A stretch of 64,000 nt of DNA from an uncultured Clostridia bacterium. Its GTDB lineage: Bacteria; Bacillota; Clostridia; Lachnospirales; Lachnospiraceae. Every line of letters starts with the position of its first letter. Position 1 is the first letter of the stretch. Of the stretch, positions 45,764 to 54,326 are shown in pieces. The notes beneath the pieces were generated by a model. The model did no database searches, was not told the DNA's origin, and was given only the letters and a program-made list of their open reading frames with translations. Location: contig CAMIZL010000003.1 in assembly GCA_946403295.1 (NCBI GenBank), forward strand, positions 1 to 64,000, read 5' to 3'. A program made the position numbers and the translations under genes.

Positions 45764-46708
45764 TCACTTCGCTTTTTCAAAAATCCTCAGCTTTGCACTT
45801 TTGGACCTCTTATTCCTTGCGATCTCTTCCTCTGTGGGAAGAATGGCCTTCCTTGAAATATGTGTGCCCTGCGAGACTCTTCCGCATACGCATTTCGGAA
45901 AGTTCGGCGGGCATATGCACGGGTTCTGTGCTTTATTGAAAACAGTCTTTACGATCCTGTCCTCAAGCGAATGGAATGTGATGATACAAAGCCTTCCTCC
46001 CGGTTCGAGGAGTTCTATCATCTTTCCGAGCGTTCCCTCAAGTACCTCAAGCTCTCTGTTGAGCTCTATCCTTATCGCCTGGAAAGTTCTTTTTGAGGGA
46101 TGGCTTCCCTTTTCCCTGTATTTCATGGGGATCGAAGCGTTTATTATGTCATTCAGTTCAAATGTTGTCTCAATCCTTTTTTCTTCGCGTCTTTTAACAA
46201 TGTTTCTCGCTATGTTCTGCGCAAATCTTTCTTCGCCGTAGTCCCTTAAGATCCTTACAAGCTCTCTTTCGGGATAACCGTTTATGATATCCGCTGCAGT
46301 CTCCGTATCATCCGTATCCATCCTCATGTCGAGCGGCGCGTCCGCGCTGTAGGAAAAACCTCTTTCTACGGTATCGAGCTGATGTGACGAAACGCCGAGG
46401 TCGGCAAGTATGCCGCTCACCTTTTTTATGCCTTCGCCCGTCAGGACGCTTTCTATGTTTTCGTAATTGCTCTTTATGATCCTGCAGCGATCTTTATATA
46501 CCGAAAGTCTTTTTGTCGCCGCCGCTATCGCTTCGCTGTCCCGGTCGAGACAGATGAGCTGTCCTTTGCCGAGCCTGCCTGCGATCTCGAACGAATGACC
46601 CGCTCCGCCGACCGTTGCATCAACGTATATGCCGTCTTCTTTTATGCAGAGCCCCGCGAGGACTTCTTCAAGCATTACGGGGATATGTTCAAAGCTGTTC
46701 TTCTCCAT
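45764..46708 (-). CDS. rsmH: 16S rRNA (cytosine1402-N4)-methyltransferase
   Basis: Methylates N4 of C1402 in 16S rRNA with SAM. The 314-residue protein begins [13 protein letters not shown], with the SAM motif [20 protein letters not shown] (about 30-49), [10 protein letters not shown] (about 105) and [13 protein letters not shown] near the C-terminus. It lies between mraZ and ftsL, the standard order of the division and wall cluster. Confidence 0.96.
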   Translation of the reverse strand: MEKNSFEHIPVMLEEVLAGLCIKEDGIYVDATVGGAGHSFEIAGRLGKGQLICLDRDSEAIAAATKRLSVYKDRCRIIKSNYENIESVLTGEGIKKVSGILADLGVSSHQLDTVERGFSYSADAPLDMRMDTDDTETAADIINGYPERELVRILRDYGEERFAQNIARNIVKRREEKRIETTFELNDIINASIPMKYREKGSHPSKRTFQAIRIELNRELEVLEGTLGKMIELLEPGGRLCIITFHSLEDRIVKTVFNKAQNPCICPPNFPKCVCGRVSQGTHISRKAILPTEEEIARNKRSKSAKLRIFEKAK

Positions 46709-46727
46709 ATTCGAACCTCCGTGTTTT

Positions 46728-47159
46728 CTAGAAGCGAAGTCCGAACTGTGTGGACATCTTCTCGGCGATATCTTCTACCGATTCACCCGGTGCTGCATTC
46801 TCGAATCTCTCTTTGCTCCACAATTCTATCTTGCTGATAACTCCGACAAAGACGATCTCTTTTTTAATTCCGGCAAGTTCTTTGAGGATCGTGGGGATGA
46901 TGAATCTTCCCTGCTTATCCTGTTCGCACTCTGCCGCATTCTGCATGAAGAATCTTTGGAACTGTCTGGTCTCTGCCGTAAACGGAAGCTCTGCGAGTTT
47001 CTTTGCAAACTCTTCAAAATCGGACCGTGGGCAAATGTAGAGGCAGCCGTCAAGTCCGGCTGTTATGACAAAGCTGTCGCCCAGCTCCTCCCTGAACCTG
47101 GCAGGAAGGAACAGTCTGTTCTTGGGATCTATGGTGTGGTTAAACTGACCCATGAACAT
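46728..47159 (-). CDS. mraZ: transcriptional regulator MraZ
   Basis: DNA-binding regulator of the division and wall cluster. The 143-residue protein has two SpoVT/AbrB-like halves: [25 protein letters not shown] (in part) at the N-terminus and the second [18 protein letters not shown] near residue 80. It binds repeated GTGGAG boxes in its own leader, and two such boxes plus a partial one are present at 47190-47216. The ATG at 47159 follows GGAGG by 9 bases; that ribosome site is itself part of a GTGGAG. Confidence 0.95.
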   Translation of the reverse strand: MFMGQFNHTIDPKNRLFLPARFREELGDSFVITAGLDGCLYICPRSDFEEFAKKLAELPFTAETRQFQRFFMQNAAECEQDKQGRFIIPTILKELAGIKKEIVFVGVISKIELWSKERFENAAPGESVEDIAEKMSTQFGLRF

Positions 47160-47189
47160 TTGTCATTTCCTCCACTTCAAACCTATTTA

Positions 47190-47216
47190 GTACACTTTTC
47201 TCCACTTTTGCTCCAC
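47190..47216 (-). promoter_or_regulatory. MraZ-binding boxes
   Basis: Minus strand GTGGAG at 47216-47211 and 47205-47200 with a partial GTG at 47195-47193: three boxes on a 10-11 base period, the known MraZ operator pattern. They lie between the promoter and the mraZ start codon. Confidence 0.8.
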
Positions 47217-47226
47217 CGGTATGTTT

Positions 47227-47255
47227 ATATTACACCCTGAGACTCCAAAAATCAA
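47227..47255 (-). promoter_or_regulatory. promoter for the mraZ-rsmH-ftsL cluster
   Basis: Minus strand TTGATT (47255-47250), 17 bases, TAATAT (47232-47227), followed about 11 bases later by the MraZ boxes. Confidence 0.75.
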
Positions 47256-47415
47256 GGAAATTTTGTAAAAATCAGACACAAATTCAAAAATATACTGCTT
47301 TTTGACACGCAATTTTTTAATTGTCAAGATAATGTATCGAAAAAGTGTTCGTTTACAAGAAATTGTATCAAATGTTTGTTCGTTTCGTACATTTGTTCGC
47401 TATTGTTCAAAAAAA

Positions 47416-47600
47416 GTCCGAACAAGACCGGGGACTGTCCGAGCAAATAATATCCCCCTATCCCCGGAACTGTCCGAATAAATCGAGTAGGCTGACTCCT
47501 ACTCGATGCGACGGGACATCTCGCGTACAAGTCCGCTCGATGTCCGTTCACTCAGCCGTCTGTTCACAAACAAGCTTGCAACAGACGGCCTTCGCTTATC
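47416..47600. other. intergenic region with several inverted repeats
   Basis: No convincing gene. Perfect hairpins are ATCGAGTAGG/CCTACTCGAT (47482-47507, loop of 6) and GCCGTCTGTT/AACAGACGGC (47555-47589, loop of 15); a weaker GGACATC/GATGTCC pair lies at 47514-47545. Two GC-rich segments containing CCGGGGACTGTCCGAG and CCCCGGAACTGTCCGAA are near-copies of each other. It could be a remnant of a small non-autonomous repeat or a structured RNA. Confidence 0.6.
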
Positions 47601-47603
47601 GCA

Positions 47604-47649
47604 CAAAAAAATAAGCCCGAACAGTCCATAGGGCCGTTCGAGGCTTATT
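47604..47649 (-). terminator. terminator after the DUF4097 gene
   Basis: Arms AATAAGCC/GGCTTATT with an inner CGAAC/GTTCG pair, followed on the minus strand by a run of T. It is 31 bases past the DUF4097 stop. Confidence 0.85.
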
Positions 47650-47679
47650 TCAAAAATCATTTGACTCACGTGTTGAAGA

Positions 47680-48723
47680 TCATGCGATCTTTATATTTAC
47701 ATCTCCCGAAACCGTTTCGATCCTGCAGGTATCACTGCCCTCGTCTGCGGGTACCTTTATGTCTCCCGAGGTCGTGTCGGTGCTGAACCGCTTACCGCTC
47801 TTAAAGGATCCCTCAACGTCCGCCGATGTGGTCTCGATGTAGATCTTATGAGCGTCATATTTTTCAAATTCGATATCTCCCGAGGTGACGTCGCCTTCAA
47901 ACGAATCCGATACAGTATCTTTTATCTTTGTTTCGCCCGAAGCGGCATTGCGCTTGAAGATCATATCTATATTGGTTCCCGTGACATTTGTGTCTCCCGA
48001 TGACGTATCCGAAACAAGGCTGCCTGCCTTAGAGGACGTAACGGTATGATTTCCCGAAGCACTTGACATATATAATTGTTCTTTTACATCAAGCGATTCT
48101 GCTTTAATGTCTCCCGAAGCCGTATTTATACTTACACTCGAAGCTTTAAGACCTAACAATGTGACATTACCCGAAGCCGCATTCATTACAACGTTTCCCG
48201 ATACATCGGCTTCAATATACGAGTCACCCGATGCCGTGTTTACGATCATTTCACCGAATGAAAAATCCTTCGGGATCCTTACATCTCCGGATGCCGTATC
48301 TACAATGATACTGTCATCGAAATCTGTCTTGTTCAGATAAAGATGTACATAAGTTTCTTCATAGTCAAAATTGAACATTTTGAAATTCTCGTTATCGCAC
48401 TTAACGATCAGCCTATCGCCTTTAACTTCAACCGAAACTCTCTTATCTTCCTGCACATGAACTTCTATACGGTTGTCGCCGTCTGTCGTATACAGTTTGA
48501 CATCTTCGGAAGCGACTTCTACCGATATCGCATCAAACGAGTCCTTTACCGTAAATGTCTTGTCCGTATATTTTGTGTTTGAGATCTGTTTAACGCTTAT
48601 TCCTCCTTCTCCGTCGGGCTCCGAATCAAACAAACCGTTAACCGCGGTGACACCGACGATCACAAGGCCCACAAGCATACAAAACAGTCCCGCAATCAAT
48701 GCAATCTTAACCGATCTTTTCAT
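47680..48723 (-). CDS. DUF4097 beta-strand repeat protein, membrane-anchored
   Basis: A 347-residue protein with one N-terminal membrane helix (VKIALIAGLFCMLVGLVIVG) and a long beta-repeat domain: ASGD/TASGD recurs about every 20 residues (for example VDTASGDVRIPKDF, VNTASGDSYIEAD), typical of DUF4097 right-handed beta structures. Family members accompany PadR and DUF1700 genes and probably sense or buffer envelope state, but no activity is established. It is the last gene of the PadR operon. A hairpin (48738-48761) lies directly before its AGGAGG. Confidence 0.88.
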   Translation of the reverse strand: MKRSVKIALIAGLFCMLVGLVIVGVTAVNGLFDSEPDGEGGISVKQISNTKYTDKTFTVKDSFDAISVEVASEDVKLYTTDGDNRIEVHVQEDKRVSVEVKGDRLIVKCDNENFKMFNFDYEETYVHLYLNKTDFDDSIIVDTASGDVRIPKDFSFGEMIVNTASGDSYIEADVSGNVVMNAASGNVTLLGLKASSVSINTASGDIKAESLDVKEQLYMSSASGNHTVTSSKAGSLVSDTSSGDTNVTGTNIDMIFKRNAASGETKIKDTVSDSFEGDVTSGDIEFEKYDAHKIYIETTSADVEGSFKSGKRFSTDTTSGDIKVPADEGSDTCRIETVSGDVNIKIA

Positions 48724-48737
48724 GACTTTCCTCCTGT

Positions 48738-48761
48738 AACGAAGCCTTTACGGCTTTCGTT
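48738..48761 (-). promoter_or_regulatory. hairpin directly upstream of the DUF4097 ribosome site
   Basis: Minus strand AACGAAAGCC, loop GTAAA-like, GGCTTCGTT: nine pairs with one bulged A, followed by ACAGGAGG. Position is like the other leader hairpins, but the conserved GGCAA flank is absent. Confidence 0.4.
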
Positions 48762-48774
48762 GTTCAAATAATCA

Positions 48775-49365
48775 TTATTCTTCCCCTCTTGTGATAAAGA
48801 GACTCTTTATTCCGTTCAAAACGGCTTTTGTAAGTTTTACCATCGCCTTTGTAAATGCTATGCAACCGATAAAGAGAACGATCGCCGCACCTACCGCAAA
48901 TATTCCGGAACCGAACCAGAACAATCCGGAGAATAACCTGAATCCCATAAACCCGTATATGAAGCATCCGAGTCCGCCGACCGCAAAACCCATGTCAAGC
49001 GCATATATCGCAGCTACGAACGACCACATAACCGCATATATCGAGAAAACTACCGCTACCGCAGCTATTGCGAGCGAAAACCATATCGGGCTTCCGACAA
49101 TTATAAGAAGTATCTCCCATCCCTTGAGCGTTCTCTTGGGCTTGATCTTCTGTTTAACGAGGACCGCAAGCGGTATGTCCTCCGTGATCTTTGCGGCTAT
49201 CGCTTTGGGATCGCCTATCTTTGCAACCGCAATGTCTTCCGAATAACCTTCTTCCATCAGATCACTGATCATCTCATCGTAAAAAGTGATCCTTTCTTCT
49301 CTTTCCTGCTCGGGACAACTGAGAAGTCCGTTCCGCAGTTCCGTCAAAAATTCACTTTTAGTCAT
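48775..49365 (-). CDS. DUF1700/HAAS-domain membrane protein
   Basis: A 196-residue protein. Residues about 1-65 form the HAAS/DUF1700 helical domain (MTKSEFLTELRNGLLSCPEQEREERITFYDEMI, in part; then IGDPKAIAAKITED), followed by about four membrane helices (about 85-175) and a basic C-terminus. DUF1700 proteins are encoded with PadR regulators and often act as their partners or signal transducers. It is 16 bases from padR and 52 from the DUF4097 gene, so all three form one operon. Confidence 0.88.
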   Translation of the reverse strand: MTKSEFLTELRNGLLSCPEQEREERITFYDEMISDLMEEGYSEDIAVAKIGDPKAIAAKITEDIPLAVLVKQKIKPKRTLKGWEILLIIVGSPIWFSLAIAAVAVVFSIYAVMWSFVAAIYALDMGFAVGGLGCFIYGFMGFRLFSGLFWFGSGIFAVGAAIVLFIGCIAFTKAMVKLTKAVLNGIKSLFITRGEE

Positions 49366-49381
49366 GTCCGTATCCTTCCTT

Positions 49382-49747
49382 TTACTGTCTTTCCATATTT
49401 GTACTCAATTCTTCATCGTCCGATCCGACCGTTAATTTCTGCGTATCCCTGGTGATAAAACGATAGATCGCTTCTATCTCTTTCCAGTCGTCTTTGAATT
49501 CTTCGATCCTGTCTATGCCGCCCGGTGTGATCCTGTAATACTTACGCAGTCTTCCGCCGTGTTCCGCGGTCCAGACGATAAGAAGCTTTCCGGCTTCAAG
49601 TCTTTTGAGGATCGTATACAGTGTTGACTCGGACATTTCCAGGTACGGACTTATATCCTTGATTATCTTGTAGCCGTACGAATCTTCGTTTCTTATGGCC
49701 GCAAGAACGCAAACATCCAAAAGTCCTCTTTTTAACTGGATATCCAT
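49382..49747 (-). CDS. PadR-family transcriptional regulator
   Basis: A 121-residue PadR-type winged-helix repressor: MDIQLKRGLLDVCVLAAI, then SYGYKIIKDI, the recognition-helix region SESTLYTILKRLEAGKLL (about 40-57) and GRLRKYYRITPGGI. It is chosen to start at the ATG at 49747, 7 bases after GGAG. It heads the operon with DUF1700 and DUF4097 genes and probably represses its own promoter (49889-49918), where repeats lie in the right place. The ligand is unknown. Confidence 0.9.
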   Translation of the reverse strand: MDIQLKRGLLDVCVLAAIRNEDSYGYKIIKDISPYLEMSESTLYTILKRLEAGKLLIVWTAEHGGRLRKYYRITPGGIDRIEEFKDDWKEIEAIYRFITRDTQKLTVGSDDEELSTNMERQ

Positions 49748-49777
49748 GCCGCATCTCCTTTCTCTGTATGATCTTTT

Positions 49778-49886
49778 CATATACCCCTTGTTACGCTATA
49801 CGTCTTTTGACGGGATGTGCCCCTTACGAGTTTTTCTCTCGTTAATGCATATACCCCTTGTCACGTTATACTCCTTTTGACGAGAT
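49778..49886 (-). repeat. two 39-bp direct repeats in the padR leader
   Basis: CATATACCCCTTG...TTTTGACGGGAT at 49778-49816 and its copy at 49848-49886 differ at five positions and are spaced 70 bases. They lie between the promoter and padR, and each could contribute an operator half-site. Confidence 0.8.
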
Positions 49887-49918
49887 ACATCGTATCACGA
49901 GGTATCTCGTCTTGTCAA
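49879..49918 (-). promoter_or_regulatory. padR promoter with overlapping inverted repeat
   Basis: Minus strand TTGACA (49918-49913, perfect -35), 18 bases, TACGAT (49894-49889). A perfect 10-bp inverted repeat GACGAGATAC / GTATCTCGTC (49879-49888 and 49902-49911, 13-base spacer) brackets the -10, a plausible PadR operator. Confidence 0.6.
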
Positions 49919-49939
49919 GTATGAGAAATAAATTTTTAC

Positions 49940-49988
49940 AAAAAAAATCCCCTCTCACCGGATGGTTGTTTTGTCCGGTAAAAGGGGA
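49940..49988 (-). terminator. terminator after lgt
   Basis: On the minus strand TCCCCTTTTACCGGA and TCCGGTGAGAGGGGA pair with minor mismatches, followed by eight T. It lies 69 bases past the lgt stop. Confidence 0.85.
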
Positions 49989-50056
49989 ACATGTCCCGTC
50001 AAGGGATGTTGATCATGTATCCTGTTCTTCATCTAAAAACATGTCTTCCGTAAAAT

Positions 50057-51247
50057 TCACGCTTTCCCGGGATCTTTAATCTCTTTGTCCCCGTTCGATC
50101 CGTCTTCCGTTTCGGTTTTCGTCTTGTCTTCCGCTTCTTCTTCACTTCCGACTTCAGCTTCGGCTTCCGCTTCGGCGCTTTCCGCTGCCGCGATGTCTCC
50201 GACCACTTCGGCAACTCTTGTTACAGCGTTCTTATCTTTCTTGTCGGTCTTATGCTTTTCATCATATGCCTTAAAGAAAGCAACGGAATCAAATTTCGCG
50301 ATCTTGCCCTTTGCGGCTCTGATCCTGAATATGATCATAAGCGCTACGGCAGCAACAAAAAGGGCAAGCGACAATGCCTGTGATACGGCGATCCCCGAAT
50401 TCCAAAGGAAAAGCTGATCCGTACGGACGCCTTCGATAAAGAAACGTCCGAGGCCGTAACCCGCAAGGTATATAAGCACTATCTCGCCGTTAAATTTCTT
50501 TTTAGGGAGATAGATAAGGATCCCGATAAGGATCAAAAGGTTCCAAAGCGATTCATAAAGGAAAGTGGGCTGAACCTGAATGTATTGATGACCGTCGGCG
50601 GCAGTGATTATGTTGTCCCTTATCTCCATGATGCCGGCAAGAGCTTTTTCTTTTCCTTCATACATGCCTGCGAGCATTTCATTTGAAACGACACCGGGCT
50701 TAAATACAGAGGCGAGCGACCTGTCAGCCACATCTATCCTCATGGCCATAAAACTGTCCGTAAAACTTCCGAAGCATTCCCTGTTGAAGAAATTGCCCCA
50801 TCTTCCGATTATCTGTCCGAGGATCAGGCCGGAAATACCGGTATCGGCAAAAAGCCCGTAGCTGAACTTCTTGATCTTGCAGAAGAAGAAAACGGTAAGA
50901 AGCGCCGCTATCACTCCGCCGTATATGGCAAGTCCGCCCTGCCTTAAGTTGAAGATCGACCAGAAATCGTCCGTATATTTTTCCCATTCAAAAATAACGG
51001 AATAGAGTCTTGCCCCGATCACCCCGAGAGGTATCGCGGCAATGGCAAAATCAAGATAAAAATCGGGGTTCTGACCCGTGCGTTTTGCCTGACTGCGCGC
51101 GATGAGAATACCGCATATCATTCCGATACCGATGATCAGTCCGTAAAATGCGATATTGTAACCGAAGACGGTAAAACCGCGCGGTACATCATTTAACGTT
51201 ATCCCGAGTTTCGGGAAAGAAATAGCTGTATCGTTTCCCCAGAACAT
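50057..51247 (-). CDS. lgt: prolipoprotein diacylglyceryl transferase
   Basis: Transfers diacylglycerol from phosphatidylglycerol to the Cys of prolipoproteins; it would serve the ApbE and GerMN lipoproteins encoded here. About seven membrane helices; family motifs are YGLIIGIGMICGILIARSQ, GGLAIYGGVIAA, the signature GRWGNFFNRECFG (about 140-152) and GYGLGRFFIEGVRTDQ. The 396-residue length exceeds the usual 270-300 because of a C-terminal cytoplasmic tail of about 80 residues rich in Glu, Ala and Thr. It is 9 bases downstream of ychF. Confidence 0.95.
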   Translation of the reverse strand: MFWGNDTAISFPKLGITLNDVPRGFTVFGYNIAFYGLIIGIGMICGILIARSQAKRTGQNPDFYLDFAIAAIPLGVIGARLYSVIFEWEKYTDDFWSIFNLRQGGLAIYGGVIAALLTVFFFCKIKKFSYGLFADTGISGLILGQIIGRWGNFFNRECFGSFTDSFMAMRIDVADRSLASVFKPGVVSNEMLAGMYEGKEKALAGIMEIRDNIITAADGHQYIQVQPTFLYESLWNLLILIGILIYLPKKKFNGEIVLIYLAGYGLGRFFIEGVRTDQLFLWNSGIAVSQALSLALFVAAVALMIIFRIRAAKGKIAKFDSVAFFKAYDEKHKTDKKDKNAVTRVAEVVGDIAAAESAEAEAEAEVGSEEEAEDKTKTETEDGSNGDKEIKDPGKA

Positions 51248-51256
51248 ATGACTACC

Positions 51257-52354
51257 TCACACATTAAATCTGAAAAGGATCACGTCGCCGTCCTCCACAA
51301 CGTATTCCTTGCCTTCGGAACGAACAAGTCCCTTTTCACGTGCTGCGTTGTACGAACCGCACTCGATGAGCTTGTCGTAGCTGACAACTTCGGCTCTGAT
51401 GAATCCGCGTTCAAAATCCGAATGAATCTTGCCCGCTGCCTGCGGTGCCTTGGTACCCTTCTTTATCGTCCATGCTCTTGTTTCCTTCGGACCGGCAGTA
51501 AGGAAACTCATGAGACCGAGAAGATCGTAGCTGGCCGAGATAAGCTTCTCAAGGCCCGAGCTTTCGGCACCGAGGTCGTTTAAGAACTCCTTCTTTTCCT
51601 CGTCGCTTAGCTCTGCGAGTTCCTGCTCTATCTGTGCGGAGATAACGAACACGCCGCAACCGGATCTTGCCGCAAATTCTCTTACTTTTTGAACATGCGG
51701 GTTGTTTGCGCCGTCATCAGCAAGATCTTCTTCCGACACGTTGGCCGCAAAGATCACGGGTTTTGAAGTGAGCAGGCAGAAGCTTGCGAGAAGCTCGGCC
51801 TCCTCAGGGCTTTCGGGTTCGTAGTCTCTTGCGGGCTTTCCGTTCTCGAGCATTTCTTTAAGCTTTTTAAGAAGATCGACTTCTTTTGCGAGCGCCTTGT
51901 TGGCTGTGGCAGCCTTTGCTCCTTTTGCGATCCTTTTCTCGATAACTTCGAGATCGGCAAATGTAAGCTCGAGATCGATCGTCTCGATATCACGAACGGG
52001 ATCGACGCTTCCGTCGACATGGATGATGTTACCGTCCTCAAAGCATCTAACGACATGAACGATCGCATCTGTTTCCCTGATATGCGAAAGGAACTGATTG
52101 CCGAGACCTTCGCCTTTTGATGCACCTTTTACAAGTCCCGCGATATCAACGAATTCGATCACCGCATGAACTGTCGACTGCGAATCATACATCTTCGTGA
52201 GCACATCGAGCCTCTCATCCGGTACGGCAACGACTCCCACGTTGGGGTCGATCGTACAGAACGGGTAGTTGGCCGACTCCGCTCCTGCCTTTGTAAGTGA
52301 ATTAAAAAGTGTGCTCTTGCCGACATTGGGCAGTCCCACGATTCCAAGTTTCAT
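51257..52354 (-). CDS. ychF: redox-regulated ATPase YchF
   Basis: A 365-residue Obg-family P-loop protein that binds ATP as well as GTP and associates with ribosomes. [18 protein letters not shown] is at residues 6-23, followed by [22 protein letters not shown] (in part) and [14 protein letters not shown] (NVSE replacing NKxD, the YchF hallmark). The C-terminal TGS domain contains [23 protein letters not shown] (in part). Preceded by its own promoter. Confidence 0.95.
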   Translation of the reverse strand: MKLGIVGLPNVGKSTLFNSLTKAGAESANYPFCTIDPNVGVVAVPDERLDVLTKMYDSQSTVHAVIEFVDIAGLVKGASKGEGLGNQFLSHIRETDAIVHVVRCFEDGNIIHVDGSVDPVRDIETIDLELTFADLEVIEKRIAKGAKAATANKALAKEVDLLKKLKEMLENGKPARDYEPESPEEAELLASFCLLTSKPVIFAANVSEEDLADDGANNPHVQKVREFAARSGCGVFVISAQIEQELAELSDEEKKEFLNDLGAESSGLEKLISASYDLLGLMSFLTAGPKETRAWTIKKGTKAPQAAGKIHSDFERGFIRAEVVSYDKLIECGSYNAAREKGLVRSEGKEYVVEDGDVILFRFNV

Positions 52355-52394
52355 ATGTCCTTATATCTCCTATCCAAATGATCACATAATCAAA

Positions 52395-52443
52395 GCTCTG
52401 ACGAGCCGAGTATTATCTTATCACGTCAGAGCCGAATTGTAAA
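52395..52443 (-). promoter_or_regulatory. ychF promoter inside an inverted repeat
   Basis: Minus strand TTTACA (52443-52438), 17 bases, TAAGAT (52420-52415). A 9-bp inverted repeat GCTCTGACG/CGTCAGAGC (52395-52403, 52424-52432) encloses the -10. It could be an operator or a weak terminator of the response-regulator operon. Confidence 0.5.
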
Positions 52444-52498
52444 AGCGTTTATCGATAGATGATAGAACTTGCGCTTATCGGGCTCTTTATCTGTTTCT

Positions 52499-53140
52499 TT
52501 ATTTCCGACCCGTCAGATAATATACCGCAAGTGCCGTCCGATGTGAAAGACCTTCTTTGGAGAGGATCGTCGTGATGTAGTTCTTGACGGTTCCTTCGGA
52601 GATAAAGAGTTTGTCCGCTATCTCCTTGTTCGAGAGGCCGTCGGCGACAGCCTTTATGATGTCGAGCTCTCTGTCCGAGAAAACGGAGCCGTCGAAGCCG
52701 CTTGCCGCTGCCCCGCTGCCGGCATCGTTCGATTTCGTCAGGGACTCGAGGATGTTCTCCTCCATGACCCCCGTTCCGTTATAGACTGTCTTTATCATCT
52801 GCTTCAGGTGCTCGGGAGTATGGTTCTTGATAAGATACCCCTTTGCTCCGGCTGCGAGCGCGTTGTGAACGAGCTCGTCATCGTCAAAGGTCGTGAGGAT
52901 GAGCACCTTGCCGAGGTTGCGGCTCACTATCTCCCTCGTGGCCTCGATGCCGTCCATCTCCGGCATCTGAATGTCCATGAGGAACACGTCGGGTGCTTCC
53001 TTCATAGCAAGCTCGATCGCTTCTCTACCGTTCGAAACCGCTCCGAGCACCTCGAAATCATCGTCGACATCAAGGATGATCTTCATCCCGTCCCTTACAA
53101 AATCGCTGTCATCAGCGATGATAACTTTAATCTTCTCCAT
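52499..53140 (-). CDS. NarL/LuxR-type response regulator
   Basis: A 213-residue response regulator. The receiver domain (about 1-120) has acidic D9-D10, the phosphorylation site in FLMDIQMPEMDG (about D55), Thr in ILTTFDD and Lys in YLIKNHTP. A LuxR-type helix-turn-helix is at about 150-210 (SDRELDIIKAVADGLSNKEIADKLFIS, in part). It overlaps its sensor kinase by 14 bases and is last in an operon with an ABC-2 exporter, so it probably controls the exporter promoter at 57573-57601. Confidence 0.92.
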   Translation of the reverse strand: MEKIKVIIADDSDFVRDGMKIILDVDDDFEVLGAVSNGREAIELAMKEAPDVFLMDIQMPEMDGIEATREIVSRNLGKVLILTTFDDDELVHNALAAGAKGYLIKNHTPEHLKQMIKTVYNGTGVMEENILESLTKSNDAGSGAAASGFDGSVFSDRELDIIKAVADGLSNKEIADKLFISEGTVKNYITTILSKEGLSHRTALAVYYLTGRK

Positions 53141-54305
53141 CTGAGCTCCTCTTCAAAGGCAAAAGCATTGTCACGCAGAAGCCTGCGTTTGTTTCAAAAT
53201 CAAGCGTTCCGTTAACCTTCCTGACGCGGGCTCTCATACCCGAGATCCCCATGCCGTCTTCAAAGGAATCGCAGCCCACGCCGTCGTCCGCTATGCTGCA
53301 CCGTACCATGCGGTTCATCACGACGAGTTTAATGTATATGTGAGAGCATTTGGCGTACTTCATCGAGTTCGAGACTGCCTCAAATGCGTTGTCGAGGATC
53401 ACTTCCCAAAGTTCGTCCGGGATAACACCCGTATCACCCTCGACTGTGAGGTTACTCGGAACACCCCTTTCGGTGCTGTCCTCACACAGCCTGTTCAGTT
53501 GCAGGAGCGCAAACTCCTTCTTCTTGGGGCGCTCCTTACGGAGTATGAGTCGTATCTCGTCCATACCGGTCCTGAGCTGATCGATGACTGCCTGGATCAT
53601 GCTCTTCGCCTTCCCGGGATCCTTGTCCATTACAAGCTTCGCGCCCTCGAGTTGGTAGACCGATCCGTTGATGTTATGTCCGAGCTTGTCATGAAGCGTC
53701 TGTGAAAGCGAGGCCCTCTCCTCAAGGATCAGGTTCTCGGCTTGGAGCATGTTTCTCCTAAGCTCCGCCTTGGCCGCGTACTCCTGCTCTTTGAGGTCGC
53801 GTTTAAGGCCCTGTTCGAGGACCGTGTCCTCCATCATCCGATTCTTGTAGCTTCTGACTATATAGCTGTGCTGCGTGTATACGATGCACATAAAGATCAC
53901 AAAAACGAGTCGTAACATTAAAGTCATGGGACTGTCCACGAAGGCCATCACAACCGGAAGTATGTACCAGGGTAGCTTTAAGCTTTGAAATGTACACATG
54001 ATCTCATAGGCGTTAAAGGCCAAAAGAATCAGAAAGCTGTTTCCGCCGAAAACGATCAGGCAGACCGCGATACAGGCCGTGACGGCGAGGATGATCCGCT
54101 TCTTCACGGGAGGCATCAGTTCCTTGATCGCAACGCCGGCCATATAAAGCGAAACAAACAGGAATATCTTTACGGATATCCCTGTCTCGTCGGTATCAAT
54201 ACCGGTATTCCCACCGAATGCCGTCACAACACAGCAGATGCATGTCATGATCAGCATGATGAGCCTTACTATGATAAAATAGTTTTCTCTGATTCTTTCG
54301 TTCAT
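53127..54305 (-). CDS. HisKA_3-type sensor histidine kinase
   Basis: A 392-residue kinase of the NarX/DesK type: about six membrane helices in residues 1-155, a linker coiled coil, the HisKA_3 dimerisation domain with phospho-acceptor His in SLSQTLHDKLGHNINGSVYQLE (in part; about residue 215), and an ATPase domain with NAFEAVSNSMKYAK (N box) and DDGVGCDSF. It has no large extracytoplasmic sensor loop, as in kinases that detect membrane state or a partner transporter. It overlaps the response regulator gene and lies after two ABC permease genes. Confidence 0.92.
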   Translation of the reverse strand: MNERIRENYFIIVRLIMLIMTCICCVVTAFGGNTGIDTDETGISVKIFLFVSLYMAGVAIKELMPPVKKRIILAVTACIAVCLIVFGGNSFLILLAFNAYEIMCTFQSLKLPWYILPVVMAFVDSPMTLMLRLVFVIFMCIVYTQHSYIVRSYKNRMMEDTVLEQGLKRDLKEQEYAAKAELRRNMLQAENLILEERASLSQTLHDKLGHNINGSVYQLEGAKLVMDKDPGKAKSMIQAVIDQLRTGMDEIRLILRKERPKKKEFALLQLNRLCEDSTERGVPSNLTVEGDTGVIPDELWEVILDNAFEAVSNSMKYAKCSHIYIKLVVMNRMVRCSIADDGVGCDSFEDGMGISGMRARVRKVNGTLDFETNAGFCVTMLLPLKRSSDGED

Positions 54306-54326
54306 TTAGGGCACTCCGGGTACTTT

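Noticed and set aside
47324..47551. Minus-strand frame of 75 codons in the mraZ upstream gap
   Set aside because: It crosses the inverted repeats, lacks a ribosome site and has no recognisable sequence.
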